Shown here piece after piece: positions 8,258 to 16,922 of a DNA stretch of 64,000 nucleotides. Origin of the DNA: Antribacter gilvus. GTDB lineage: Bacteria; Actinomycetota; Actinomycetes; Actinomycetales; Cellulomonadaceae. How positions within the stretch are numbered: position 1 is the first letter of the stretch; the number at the start of each line of letters is the position of its first letter. Position numbers and translations under genes: made by a program. The notes under the pieces were generated by a model. That model was not told where the DNA came from, did not search any database, and saw only the letters and a program-made list of their open reading frames with translations. The DNA is taken from positions 62,001 to 126,000 of the forward strand of contig NZ_QXTH01000007.1 in the NCBI RefSeq assembly GCF_003946865.1. Direction: 5' to 3'.

Positions 8258-9268
8258 ATGCCGATGCTGACCCCGAGCGCGCCCTCGAGCGCCTCGGCCG
8301 TCCCGGCTGCAGGGCCCGCGGACGCCGTTCCGCCCGGCCTGGCAAAGGACCTGGACCAGCGCAGGAAGGGCTCGGCCAACCCCCTCTGGAAGCACCGCGC
8401 GCTCTACCTGATGATCCTGCCGGGGATCGCGTACTTCCTGGTCTTCAAGTACCTGCCCATGGGCGGCCTGGTCATCGCCTTCCAGAACTACCTGCCGTTC
8501 CTGGGCTTCACGGGCAGCGAGTGGGTAGGGCTCGATCACTTCGTGCGCCTGTTCAGCGAGGACACGTTCTTCCTCCTGCTGCGCAACACCCTCGTCATCT
8601 CGGCGCTGATGCTGCTCTTCGCGTTCCCGATGCCGATCGTCCTGGCGCTGCTGCTCAACGAGGTGCGCACCAAGGTCCTGAAGAAGACCGTGCAGACCAT
8701 CGTGTACCTGCCCCACTTCATGTCGTGGGTCATCATCGTCTCGATCTTCTACGTGATGCTCTCGATCGACGGCGGCAGCATCAACAACCTCATCGTGGCC
8801 GCGGGCGGCGAGCCGGTCCGCTTCCTCACCGACCCCGACTGGCTCCGGCCGATGTACGTGTTCCAGGAGATCTGGCGCGCCACGGGCTGGGGGACGATCG
8901 TCTACCTGGCCGCCATCACGTCCGTCGACGAGCAGCTCTACGAGGCCGCCGAGCTCGACGGCGCCGGGCGCCTGCGGCAGACGTGGCACATCACGCTGCC
9001 CGCTATCCGGCCGGCCATCATCATCATGCTGATCCTCAGCATCGGCGACATCATGGAGCTCGGCTTCGAGCACATGTTCCTGGTGATGAACTCGCTCAAC
9101 CGCGAGGTCGCCGAGATCTTCGACACCTACGTGTACACGGCCGGCATCCAGAACGGCCAGCTCAGCTACGCCAGCGCCGTCGGCCTCTTCAAGGGCCTCG
9201 TCGGGCTCGTCCTCGTCATGCTCGCCAACCGCCTCGCCAAGAAGTTCGGCGAGGAAGGCGTCTACTGA
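8258..9268 (+). CDS. Carbohydrate ABC transporter permease (LplB/YteP type)
   Basis: 336 residues. A 45-residue Ala/Pro-rich cytoplasmic tail precedes six membrane segments. The EAA loop QLYEAAELDGAGRLRQTWHITLPAI and the end ANRLAKKFGEEGVY fit the same subgroup as the minus-strand permease at 1858-2835. ATG 8258 has GAGGAGG at about 8246-8252. It opens the operator-controlled operon, followed 24 nt later by DUF624, then the binding protein; its partner permease is displaced to 12936. Again no ATPase gene is nearby. Confidence 0.88.
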   Translation: MPMLTPSAPSSASAVPAAGPADAVPPGLAKDLDQRRKGSANPLWKHRALYLMILPGIAYFLVFKYLPMGGLVIAFQNYLPFLGFTGSEWVGLDHFVRLFSEDTFFLLLRNTLVISALMLLFAFPMPIVLALLLNEVRTKVLKKTVQTIVYLPHFMSWVIIVSIFYVMLSIDGGSINNLIVAAGGEPVRFLTDPDWLRPMYVFQEIWRATGWGTIVYLAAITSVDEQLYEAAELDGAGRLRQTWHITLPAIRPAIIIMLILSIGDIMELGFEHMFLVMNSLNREVAEIFDTYVYTAGIQNGQLSYASAVGLFKGLVGLVLVMLANRLAKKFGEEGVY

Positions 9269-9292
9269 CCGAGCCCGGCAAGGGGGTGCAGC

Positions 9293-9997
9293 ATGTTCTC
9301 GTTCCAGACCTTCGTCCGGGTCAACACCGTCCTGGCGGGCGCATACCGCCTCGCCTACCTGAACCTCCTGTGGGTGGTGACGACGGTGCTGGGACTGGGG
9401 CTGTTCGGCGTCGGCCCGGCGTCCTATGCGCTGGCCGCTTACGTGGACGGATGGTTCCGGCTCGGGCTGGAGCCGCCCGTGGCGCGGACGTTCTTCGCCG
9501 CGGCCCTCGGCCGCTTCTGGCCGTCCGTGCTGACCAGCTGGATCTACCTGGCCGCGGGCGCCGTCGTCGTCGTCAACATCGTGGGCACCGAGAGCTGGGC
9601 GGTGCGCGTCCTCAACCTGGGGGCGCTCGCCGTGCTGGCCGTGTCGCTGTCGTACGTGTACTCGGTCATGGCGGCGCTCGACCTGCCCACGATCCGGGGG
9701 CGCGTGGCCGCCTCGCTGATGATCGGCTTCGGCTCGCTGCACCTGACGGTGCTCGGCGCCCTCGTCGTCGGCCTGGTCGTCAGCGTGCTCTACGGCTACG
9801 CCCTCCCCCTGCTGGCGCTGTTCGGCGTCGGCATCCCCGCGGCGGCCGTCGGCGCCGTCACGCGGTACGTCTACCGGGACCTGGCGCAGGTCCCGGACCA
9901 AGCCCTGGCGACGGAGCCAGGCGCCGTGGCGGCGGGCACGACCCGTGCCGCCGCGAGCCACGAACCGCACGCGGGCCTTCCCGCGGCGTCACGATAG
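9293..9997 (+). CDS. DUF624 (YesL-type) membrane protein
   Basis: 234 residues with about five hydrophobic segments and the DUF624-like start FQTFVRVNTVLAGAYRLAYLNLLWVVTTVLGLGLFGVGPASYAL. It lies between the permease and binding-protein genes of the GH28 cluster, just as the other copy (258-935) lies in the GH31 cluster, which supports a role linked to this importer type. The C-terminal 30 residues are Ala-rich and low in complexity. The binding-protein gene starts 10 nt after its stop. Confidence 0.8.
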   Translation: MFSFQTFVRVNTVLAGAYRLAYLNLLWVVTTVLGLGLFGVGPASYALAAYVDGWFRLGLEPPVARTFFAAALGRFWPSVLTSWIYLAAGAVVVVNIVGTESWAVRVLNLGALAVLAVSLSYVYSVMAALDLPTIRGRVAASLMIGFGSLHLTVLGALVVGLVVSVLYGYALPLLALFGVGIPAAAVGAVTRYVYRDLAQVPDQALATEPGAVAAGTTRAAASHEPHAGLPAASR

Positions 9998-10007
9998 GAG
10001 TCACACC

Positions 10008-11522
10008 ATGAGGATGACCAAGGCCGGCCCGGTCGTCGCAGCGACTGCGGCGATCGCCCTGACGCTCACCGCGTGCGGAGGCGGCGACGAGGCCGACGGG
10101 TCCGGGGAGGTGAGCACCAAGGACAGCATCACCTGGATGACGATGCTGCACACCGCCACCACGCCCGAGGCGGACGCCGGCATCGAGGCCGAGCTCGAGA
10201 AGTACACGGGCCTCGGCATCGAGATGCAGTGGGTCCCCGACGCCTCGAAGGACGAGAAGATCAACGCCGCCCTGGCGTCCGACTCGCTCCCCGACCTGGT
10301 CTCCCTGACCAACATCACCAACACCACGGTGCGCCAGGCGATGGCGTCCGGGCAGTTCTGGGACGTGCAGCCGTACCTCGCGGACTACCCGAACCTCTCG
10401 AAGATCCCCGAGGCCACCCTGGAGTCGGCGAAGATCGACGGCGGCCTCTACGGCGTCCCCTACCAGAAGCCGGTCGCCCGCTACGGCGTGCTGGTCCGCC
10501 AGGACTGGCTCGACAACCTCGGGCTCGAGGTGCCGCACACGATCGAGGACCTGACCGAGGTCGCCCGGGCGTTCTCCGAGGACGACCCCGACGGCAACGG
10601 GCAGGACGACACGGTCGGCTTCTACGACCGTTCCGAGAGCTTCCTCGTGGGCTTCCGGTCGCTCGCCGGGTACTTCGGCGCCGGCCAGCACTTCGAGGTG
10701 AACGACGACGGCGAGGTGGTCCCCTCCTTCACGACCGAGTCGTTCAAGGAGGCCATGGAGTGGTACCGCGGCATCCACGAGAAGGGGTGGATGAACGAGG
10801 AGTTCGTGACCGTCCAGAAGCAGAACCAGAAGGACGGCATCGCCCAGGGCAAGGGCGGCATCGTCGTCAGCGGCCTGTTCGAGGCGAAGAACTTCCATGA
10901 GGCAGCCCTCGCGGCCGACCCCGCCAGCCCGATGGCCTGGGCGCTCATCAACGACATGACGTACGACGACGTCGACCGCCGCATCCTCACCGACACCAAC
11001 GGCGGCATGGGCGGCTGGCTCGCCGTCCCTCGCTCGCAGATCACCACCGAGGCGGACCTGCGCGTGGTCCTCGGCTTCATCGACAAGCTGATGGACGAGG
11101 AGCCCTTCGACCTCATGACCAACGGCATCGAGGGCGTGCACTACGAGCTGGACGCGGACGGCGTCGTCTCCATGCTGGACAACAGCACGTGGGAGCAGGA
11201 GGTCCAGCCCTTCGGCTCCTCCCGCCCGTCCGAGCGGGTCACGGTGTTCAAGACGTCGAACGAGTACACCAACCTCGCCAACGAGCTCATGGCCCAGAAC
11301 GCTGACTACGTCGTGGTCAACCCGGCGCAGTCGCTGACGTCGAAGACGTACGACACCCAGTGGTCGACGATCCAGCAGCAGGTCAACGACGCCTACAACC
11401 AGTACATGGTGGGGCAGATCGAGATGGCGGACTTCGAGGCCGTCGTCGAGGGCCTGCGCGGCCAGGGCCTGGACCAGGTCATCGCCGAGTTCACCGAGTC
11501 GTACGAGAAGGCGAACGGCTGA
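10008..11522 (+). CDS. Extracellular sugar-binding lipoprotein of ABC transporter
   Basis: 504 residues. Signal peptide MRMTKAGPVVAATAAIALTL with lipobox LTAC (Cys23), then a GGGDEADGSGE linker. The mature part is of the LplA/YtcQ class, with an EF-hand-like DDPDGNGQDD near residue 193, as in the paralogue at 2835-4457. ATG 10008 has TAGGAG about 9 nt upstream. It sits between DUF624 and the GH28 gene and is followed by a strong hairpin, which would favour high binding-protein levels over downstream genes. The ligand is likely a galacturonan or rhamnogalacturonan fragment, inferred from the GH28 neighbour. Confidence 0.9.
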   Translation: MRMTKAGPVVAATAAIALTLTACGGGDEADGSGEVSTKDSITWMTMLHTATTPEADAGIEAELEKYTGLGIEMQWVPDASKDEKINAALASDSLPDLVSLTNITNTTVRQAMASGQFWDVQPYLADYPNLSKIPEATLESAKIDGGLYGVPYQKPVARYGVLVRQDWLDNLGLEVPHTIEDLTEVARAFSEDDPDGNGQDDTVGFYDRSESFLVGFRSLAGYFGAGQHFEVNDDGEVVPSFTTESFKEAMEWYRGIHEKGWMNEEFVTVQKQNQKDGIAQGKGGIVVSGLFEAKNFHEAALAADPASPMAWALINDMTYDDVDRRILTDTNGGMGGWLAVPRSQITTEADLRVVLGFIDKLMDEEPFDLMTNGIEGVHYELDADGVVSMLDNSTWEQEVQPFGSSRPSERVTVFKTSNEYTNLANELMAQNADYVVVNPAQSLTSKTYDTQWSTIQQQVNDAYNQYMVGQIEMADFEAVVEGLRGQGLDQVIAEFTESYEKANG

Positions 11523-11537
11523 CACCCAGCACCACCT

Positions 11538-11567
11538 GCGGGAGGGCGTCCGACGGCGCCCTCCCGC
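11538..11567 (+). terminator. Intercistronic hairpin after the binding-protein gene
   Basis: A perfect 11-bp stem, GCGGGAGGGCG with CGCCCTCCCGC, and an 8-nt loop, 15 nt after the stop codon. There is no T run, and the next gene follows on the same strand, so partial termination or 3'-end protection of the binding-protein message is more likely than a full stop. Confidence 0.65.
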
Positions 11568-11608
11568 ACCCGGCACCACGGCCGGCCCCGACCGACAGGA
11601 GACAGCAC

Positions 11609-12910
11609 GTGCCCACCATCGCGATCCAGGCACCGCAGGCCCCGGACGCTCTCGCGACCGACGCCATCCAGGCCGCGATCGACGCGGCGTACGACGCCGG
11701 CGGCGGAACCGTCGTGGTCCCGCCCGGCACCCACCGGGTGGGCTCGCTGCGGCTCCGCTCGTACGTCGAGCTCCACCTGGAGATGGGTGCGCGCCTGCAG
11801 TTCGTCGCCGACCCCGGCCTGTACCCGGTGGTCGACGCCCGCTGGGAGGGCGCCCCTGCCAGCATCTACGCGCCCTGCCTCTACGCGCACGGCGAGACCG
11901 ACGTCGCGATCACCGGGTTCGGCGTGATCGACGGCGAGGGTCAGCCCTGGTGGGACGTCTTCCGGAACGACCGGGAGTCGCTCGCCCACCCGCGTCCCAC
12001 CCTGGTGGGACTGCACGAGTGCCGGCGGGTGACGATCCGGGACGTCACGCTGCAGAACTCGCCGAGCTGGACGCTGCACCCGCTGCTGTGCGACGACGTC
12101 ACCATCCAGAACGTCCGCATCCTCAACCCCGCGGACTCCCCCAACACCGACGGCATCGACCCCGAGTCCTGCCGGAACGTGCGGATCAGCGACTGCCACA
12201 TCGACGTGGGCGACGACTGCATCGCCATCAAGGCGGGCACGCAGGCCACGCAGGAGCGGGTCCCGTGCGAGAACATCACCATCACGAACTGCACGATGGT
12301 GCACGGCCACGGCGGCGTGGTCATCGGGTCCGAGATGAGCGGCGGCGTCCGCAACGTCGTCATCAGCAACTGCGTGTTCCAGGGCACCGACCGGGGCATC
12401 CGGGTCAAGTCGCGGCGCGGACGCGGCGGCGTGGTCGAGGACGTGCGGGTGACCAACGTGGTCATGGACGACGTGATCTGCCCGTTCGTGCTCAACGAGT
12501 ACTACTTCTGCGGCCCTGGCGGGAAGGACCCCGTGGTCCACGACCGCACCCCGCAGCCGGTCGACGACGGCACCCCGCTCTTCCGCCGCATCCACCTGGC
12601 GCACATCACCGCCCGCAACGTGCACGCGGCGGCGGGCTACCTCTACGGCCTGCCCGAGCGCCCGCTCGAGGACGTCACGCTCGACGACGTCTCGATCTCG
12701 TTCGCTGACGACGCCGTACCCGGGTACCCCGCCATGGCGACCGGGGTCGAGGAGGAGGCGCGGGCCGGCTTCCTCGTCGGGTTCGGCGGCGACCTCCGGA
12801 TGAGCCGCGTGCGGGTCACCGGCTGCGAGGGACCCGGCTTCCAGGTGGAGCAGACCCCCGGCCTGGGGCTGACGGACGTGACGATCAACGGTGAGCGCCA
12901 CGATGGCTGA
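11609..12910 (+). CDS. GH28 polygalacturonase-like enzyme (cytoplasmic)
   Basis: 433 residues forming a right-handed parallel beta-helix. The GH28 signatures are present: NTDGID (residues 179-184), GDDC with the catalytic Asp pair (202-203), HGHGG (232-236) and RGIRVK (262-267). It would hydrolyse alpha-1,4-galacturonosyl or related bonds. There is no signal peptide, so the substrate must be an imported oligosaccharide, consistent with the ABC genes on both sides. GTG 11609 is chosen for the AGGAG at about 11597-11601. Its 3' end overlaps an alternative start of the next permease. Confidence 0.9.
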   Translation: MPTIAIQAPQAPDALATDAIQAAIDAAYDAGGGTVVVPPGTHRVGSLRLRSYVELHLEMGARLQFVADPGLYPVVDARWEGAPASIYAPCLYAHGETDVAITGFGVIDGEGQPWWDVFRNDRESLAHPRPTLVGLHECRRVTIRDVTLQNSPSWTLHPLLCDDVTIQNVRILNPADSPNTDGIDPESCRNVRISDCHIDVGDDCIAIKAGTQATQERVPCENITITNCTMVHGHGGVVIGSEMSGGVRNVVISNCVFQGTDRGIRVKSRRGRGGVVEDVRVTNVVMDDVICPFVLNEYYFCGPGGKDPVVHDRTPQPVDDGTPLFRRIHLAHITARNVHAAAGYLYGLPERPLEDVTLDDVSISFADDAVPGYPAMATGVEEEARAGFLVGFGGDLRMSRVRVTGCEGPGFQVEQTPGLGLTDVTINGERHDG

Positions 12911-12935
12911 GGCAACCGACAACGGGAGAACGACC

Positions 12936-13859
12936 ATGAGCACCACCACCGCGACGCGCCGGCCGAGCCGGGAGCCTCGGCCCGGGCGCGGGCGCCGGCC
13001 GAGCCCCGGGCGCCGCGCCTTCCAGGTGATCAACGTCGTCGTGCTCGGCGGCTTCGCGCTGATCTGCCTGATCCCGTTCCTCAACATCATCGGCAGCTCG
13101 CTGGCCACGCCGGGAGAGCTGACGCGCCGGGCGTTCGTGATCATCCCGGAGACGTTCACCCTGGACGCCTACCGGTACGTCCTGTCGACGCCGACGGTGG
13201 CCCGCGCCATGGGCGTTTCCGCGTTCGTGACGATCGTGGGCACGTTCGTCAGCCTGCTGCTGACCTCGCTCATGGCCTACGGCCTGTCGAAGAGGTACCT
13301 GCGGGGGCGCCGCACGATCAACTTCCTCGTGGTCTTCACCATGCTGTTCAGCGGCGGCATGATCCCCACGTTCATCGTGGTCAAGGAGCTCGGGCTGATC
13401 GACTCGTTGTGGTCGCTGATCCTCCCGGTGGCGATCAACGCGTTCAACCTGGTGATCATGCGCTCGTTCTTCCAGGCGATCCCGGACAGCCTGGAGGAGG
13501 CCGCCCGCATCGACGGCTGCTCCGACCTCGGCGTGTTCGTCCGCATCGTGCTGCCGCTGTCGCTGGCGTCGATCGCGACGATCGGCCTGTTCTATGCGGT
13601 GTCGTACTGGAACACGTACCAGAGCGCGATCCTGTACATCAACTCGTCGGAGAAGTGGCCCGTCCAGATCCTGCTGCGCCAGATCGTCATCGTCGCGACA
13701 GGCCTGAACGCCGACGCCAACGCCGTCGACGTGGTGCCGCCCGCGCAGTCGATCAAGATGGCGGTGATCGTGGTGGCGACCCTGCCGATGCTGATCCTCT
13801 ACCCGTTCATCCAGAAGTACTTCGTCAAGGGCGCGCTGGTGGGCTCGGTGAAGGGCTGA
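12936..13859 (+). CDS. Carbohydrate ABC transporter permease (LplC/YtcP type)
   Basis: 307 residues: a basic, Pro/Arg-rich tail, six membrane segments, EAA loop SLEEAARIDGCSDLGVFVRIVLPL, and the ending FIQKYFVKGALVGSVKG shared with the permease at 932-1843. ATG 12936 is preferred because GGGAGAA lies 5 nt upstream; an in-frame ATG at 12903 overlaps the GH28 stop (adding 11 residues) and cannot be excluded. It pairs with the permease at 8258-9268. Its end overlaps the convergent serine hydrolase gene by 35 nt. Confidence 0.87.
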   Translation: MSTTTATRRPSREPRPGRGRRPSPGRRAFQVINVVVLGGFALICLIPFLNIIGSSLATPGELTRRAFVIIPETFTLDAYRYVLSTPTVARAMGVSAFVTIVGTFVSLLLTSLMAYGLSKRYLRGRRTINFLVVFTMLFSGGMIPTFIVVKELGLIDSLWSLILPVAINAFNLVIMRSFFQAIPDSLEEAARIDGCSDLGVFVRIVLPLSLASIATIGLFYAVSYWNTYQSAILYINSSEKWPVQILLRQIVIVATGLNADANAVDVVPPAQSIKMAVIVVATLPMLILYPFIQKYFVKGALVGSVKG

Positions 13860-15207
13860 AGGCACCCGCGAACGTCCACCGCGGGTCGGCCCGCTCGCCG
13901 GACCCCTGGCCGCGGACCGTCAGCGTCCCGTCGGGCCCGGCGTGCAGGCGGAGGCGGATCACCTCGGGCTCGTCGTCGACGAACCGGACCTCGACGTCGA
14001 GCGTGCGCGGCGCCGCCCATCCCGCGGCCACCACGGCGGGCCGGGCCTTCGGCCCGAAGGGCTGGGCATGGGGCGCGCCCAGGCGCAGCTCCAGCCGCCA
14101 CTCGCCCGACGACGAAGCCACGACTCCCCCGTCCGCCGAGAGGTCGACGTCGAGGTCGTCCGTCCACGCGATCGGCCCGCGCGGCAGGTAGCGCCCTCGC
14201 ACTGGCAGGGCGTGCTCGGGCAGGTGCCGGGGCGTCGGCCAGGTGAGGGCGCGGGTGGCCGGGCCGCGGGGGCCGTCGTCGTCGGCCGGAGGTGCGGACT
14301 TTCCCACCACCGGGTCCACCAGGTGCCGGAAGACCAGGCCGGCCAGCCGCTGGTCGCCGCTCGGGCAGGTCAGCGTGTCCGCGGTGACGACCAGGGCGAG
14401 CCTGTGGTCCGGCTCGCAGTACACGATCTGGCCGCCGAGCCCGAACATGAGGTATCCGCCGCGCTCCGGCAGCCACAGCTGGTAACCGTAGCCGCGGAAC
14501 GCCGACCCCCAGGTCAGGGCGGCCGTGTCGGCCTGCACGGTGGTGGCCTCGCGCAGGTAGCCGGCGGGGAGCAGCGCCTCGCCGTCGTGCAGGCCGCCGT
14601 CGAGCAGGAGGTGGGCCAGGCGGAGGAGGTCGCGCGGGCGGCACACGAGGCCGGAGCCGCCGTGGCTGACGCCGTCGGGCCCGGAGAAGATACGGAAGTC
14701 GTCGGCGAGGCCGAGCGGGGCGAGGTGGTGGCGCAGGTACCCGGCCAGCGTGGTCCCGGCGACGCGCTCCACGAGCGCCGACAGGACGTAGGAGCCGCTC
14801 GTGTCGTAGGTGAACACCGCCCCGGGCGGGAACGCCGGAGGCACGCGGAACCACGAGGCGAGCCAGTCGTTCTCGGACCGCTGGTACGTGGTGGTGGCGT
14901 GCGGCCCGAGCATCGCCAGCAGGTGCCTGACGGTGGCCTGCTCGAGCCAGGGGTGGTGCCCGTGCCCGTGCTCGGGGAAGTGGGCGGTGACGCGGTCGTC
15001 GAGCGTGAGGCCGCCCTCGTCGGCCAGCAGGCCCACGGCAAGACCGGTCAGGGTCTTGGCGACCGAGTACATCCGGTGCGGGGTGTGCACCCCGAGCGGG
15101 GAGGCGCCGGCGCTGATCACGGGCTCGCGGTCGACCGTCAGCTCGACGCTGTGCAGCGCGATACCGAGGGCCTTCGCCTCGCGGTCCAGGTGGTCCAGCA
15201 CGTCCAT
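13825..15207 (-). CDS. Serine hydrolase of the beta-lactamase/esterase (class C-like) family
   Basis: 460 residues. The SxxK nucleophile motif is in HRMYSVAKTLTG (near residue 50), a Tyr motif in FTYDTSGSYVLS, and a third motif in MFGLGGQIVY. Residues ~330-460 form an extra C-terminal beta-rich region. No signal peptide is seen, so it is probably a cytoplasmic esterase acting on acyl groups (for example acetylated pectin sugars) rather than a beta-lactamase; this is inferred from the neighbours. ATG 15207 follows AAGGG by 7 nt; GTG 15222 is an alternative. It is divergent from the GH43 gene across a LacI-type operator. Confidence 0.75.
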   Translation of the reverse strand: MDVLDHLDREAKALGIALHSVELTVDREPVISAGASPLGVHTPHRMYSVAKTLTGLAVGLLADEGGLTLDDRVTAHFPEHGHGHHPWLEQATVRHLLAMLGPHATTTYQRSENDWLASWFRVPPAFPPGAVFTYDTSGSYVLSALVERVAGTTLAGYLRHHLAPLGLADDFRIFSGPDGVSHGGSGLVCRPRDLLRLAHLLLDGGLHDGEALLPAGYLREATTVQADTAALTWGSAFRGYGYQLWLPERGGYLMFGLGGQIVYCEPDHRLALVVTADTLTCPSGDQRLAGLVFRHLVDPVVGKSAPPADDDGPRGPATRALTWPTPRHLPEHALPVRGRYLPRGPIAWTDDLDVDLSADGGVVASSSGEWRLELRLGAPHAQPFGPKARPAVVAAGWAAPRTLDVEVRFVDDEPEVIRLRLHAGPDGTLTVRGQGSGERADPRWTFAGAFSPSPSPPARP

Positions 15208-15250
15208 GAGCAGGCCCTTCACGTGTCCGGCGGCGGATAGGCTGGAGCCA

Positions 15251-15266
15251 GGGTAACCGGTTTCCC
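15251..15266. promoter_or_regulatory. LacI-type operator between serine hydrolase and GH43 genes
   Basis: GGGTAACCGGTTTCCC differs at one base from the perfect GGGAAACCGGTTTCCC at 8.2 kb. It lies 44 nt upstream of the serine hydrolase start and 60 nt upstream of the GH43 start, so one bound repressor could control both. A degenerate second copy (GGGGAGCCGGTTCGCC, 15276-15291) lies 25 nt further, centre to centre. Confidence 0.7.
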
Positions 15267-15325
15267 ACCCGCGGTGGGGAGCCGGTTCGCCGCCCCCGCA
15301 CCCCGAAGACGAGGACGCTCGGACG

Positions 15326-16906
15326 ATGCTCACCTTCCGCAACCCCGTGCTGGACGCCGACTGGCCGGATCCGGACGCGATCCGGGTCGGCGACGACTAC
15401 TTCCTGGTCGCCAGCTCGTTCAACCGCAGCCCCGGCCTGCCCGTGCTGCACTCCACGGACCTGCTCCGGTGGACGATCGCGAGCCACGCGGCCGCGCAGC
15501 TGGTCCCGGCCGAGCACTACACCCGCCCGCGGCACGGCTCCGGCATCTGGGCGCCGAGCATCCGCCACCACGACGGCGTCTTCTACGTCGTCTTTCCCGA
15601 CCCCGACCACGGGATCTTCGTCACCACCACGCGCGACCCCTTCGGGACCTGGTCCCCGCCGCGCCTCCTGCTCCCGGGCCGCGGCCTCATCGACCCGTGC
15701 CCCCTCTGGGACGACGACGGCGCGACGTACCTCGTGCACGGCTGGGCCGCCAGCCGGTCGGGGCAGAAGAACCTGCTCACCCTGGTCGAGGTGGACGACG
15801 CCCTGACCCGGGTGGTGGGGCGCCGCGAGACGATCGTGGACGGCGACCTGATCGACGGCTGCACCACGCTCGAGGGCCCCAAGCTCTACAAGCGCGACGG
15901 CGTCTACTGGGTCTTCGCGCCGGCGGGCGGCGTGTCGACGGGCTGGCAGTCGGCGTTCCGGGCGCGGTCCCCGTTCGGCCCGTACGAGCACCGGGTGGTG
16001 ATGCGGCAGGGCGACACCCCCGTCAACGGGCCGCACCAGGGCGCCTGGGTCACGACCCCGGGCGGCGAGGACTGGTTCCTGCACTTCCAGGACCGTGGGG
16101 TGTTCGGGCGGGTGGTCCACCTGCAGCCGCTCACCTGGGGCACGGACGGGTGGCCGCTCATCGGCGAGCCGCTCGCCGACGAACCGGGGTGCGGGCAGCC
16201 GGTCCTGGAATACCGGGCGCCGGCCGCCGCGGACCGGCCCGGCGAGGTCGGGCCGGCAGCTCAGGCCGGACCGGCTGCTCAAGCCGAGCCGGCGCGGAGC
16301 GACCCGTTCGACGGCCCGGCTCCCGGCCCGCAGTGGCACTTCCAGGCCAACGTCCCGGACGGGACGGCGGTGGCCGACGGCGGGTCGCTGCGCCTCGCCG
16401 TCGCGCCCGACGACCTGGGCAACCTGCGCGACGTCGCCGGCGTGATCGGCCAGCAGCTGCCGGGCTACCCGTGCCGCGTCACCACGCGGGTGGACCTGAC
16501 CGGGCACGACGGCGTGCGGGCCGGCCTGCTCGTGCTCGGCCGCACCTACGCCTGGGTGGGGCTGGAGGCGCGCGACGGGCAGGTGCGCGTGGTCTCCCGG
16601 CGCCGGGCCGAGGACAACCTTCGCGTCCCCGAGGCCGACCTCATGGAGCCGGTGGACCTGGACCTCGTGGCGCCCGCCGTGGACCTGGGCGCGACCAGCG
16701 ACGCTGAGGGCGTGATCACGTTCGCGTGGCGACGCGGGCCGGAGGACGCCTGGACCGAGGTTCCCGTGCGGTTCCCGGCGGTCCAGGGCCACTGGATCGG
16801 CGCGGAGGTGGGGCTGTTCGCGGGGCCCCTGGGCGGGCTCTCGCCGGCAGAGGGAGCCCGGGTGTCGTTCGGCCCGGTGGAGGTCCGTGACACCCGGGCA
16901 AACTAG
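15326..16906 (+). CDS. GH43 glycosidase (beta-xylosidase/alpha-L-arabinofuranosidase type)
   Basis: 526 residues. The five-bladed propeller starts at once with NPVLDADWPDPDAIRVGDDYF (general base Asp15), followed by LIDPCPLWDDDG (pKa-modulating Asp) and CTTLEGPKLYKR (acid Glu). After an Ala/Glu/Pro linker near 295-318, residues ~320-526 form the beta-sandwich domain common at the C-terminus of GH43 xylosidases. No signal peptide, so it probably cleaves pentose side chains from imported fragments. It is divergent from the serine hydrolase and shares its operator with it. Exact specificity cannot be told from sequence. Confidence 0.88.
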   Translation: MLTFRNPVLDADWPDPDAIRVGDDYFLVASSFNRSPGLPVLHSTDLLRWTIASHAAAQLVPAEHYTRPRHGSGIWAPSIRHHDGVFYVVFPDPDHGIFVTTTRDPFGTWSPPRLLLPGRGLIDPCPLWDDDGATYLVHGWAASRSGQKNLLTLVEVDDALTRVVGRRETIVDGDLIDGCTTLEGPKLYKRDGVYWVFAPAGGVSTGWQSAFRARSPFGPYEHRVVMRQGDTPVNGPHQGAWVTTPGGEDWFLHFQDRGVFGRVVHLQPLTWGTDGWPLIGEPLADEPGCGQPVLEYRAPAAADRPGEVGPAAQAGPAAQAEPARSDPFDGPAPGPQWHFQANVPDGTAVADGGSLRLAVAPDDLGNLRDVAGVIGQQLPGYPCRVTTRVDLTGHDGVRAGLLVLGRTYAWVGLEARDGQVRVVSRRRAEDNLRVPEADLMEPVDLDLVAPAVDLGATSDAEGVITFAWRRGPEDAWTEVPVRFPAVQGHWIGAEVGLFAGPLGGLSPAEGARVSFGPVEVRDTRAN

Positions 16907-16922
16907 GGCAACACTGAAGCGC

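Noticed and set aside
15276-15291. Second LacI operator GGGGAGCCGGTTCGCC as a separate functional site.
   Set aside because: Two pairs fail and it lacks the AAACCGGTTT core; kept only as a remark on the main operator.
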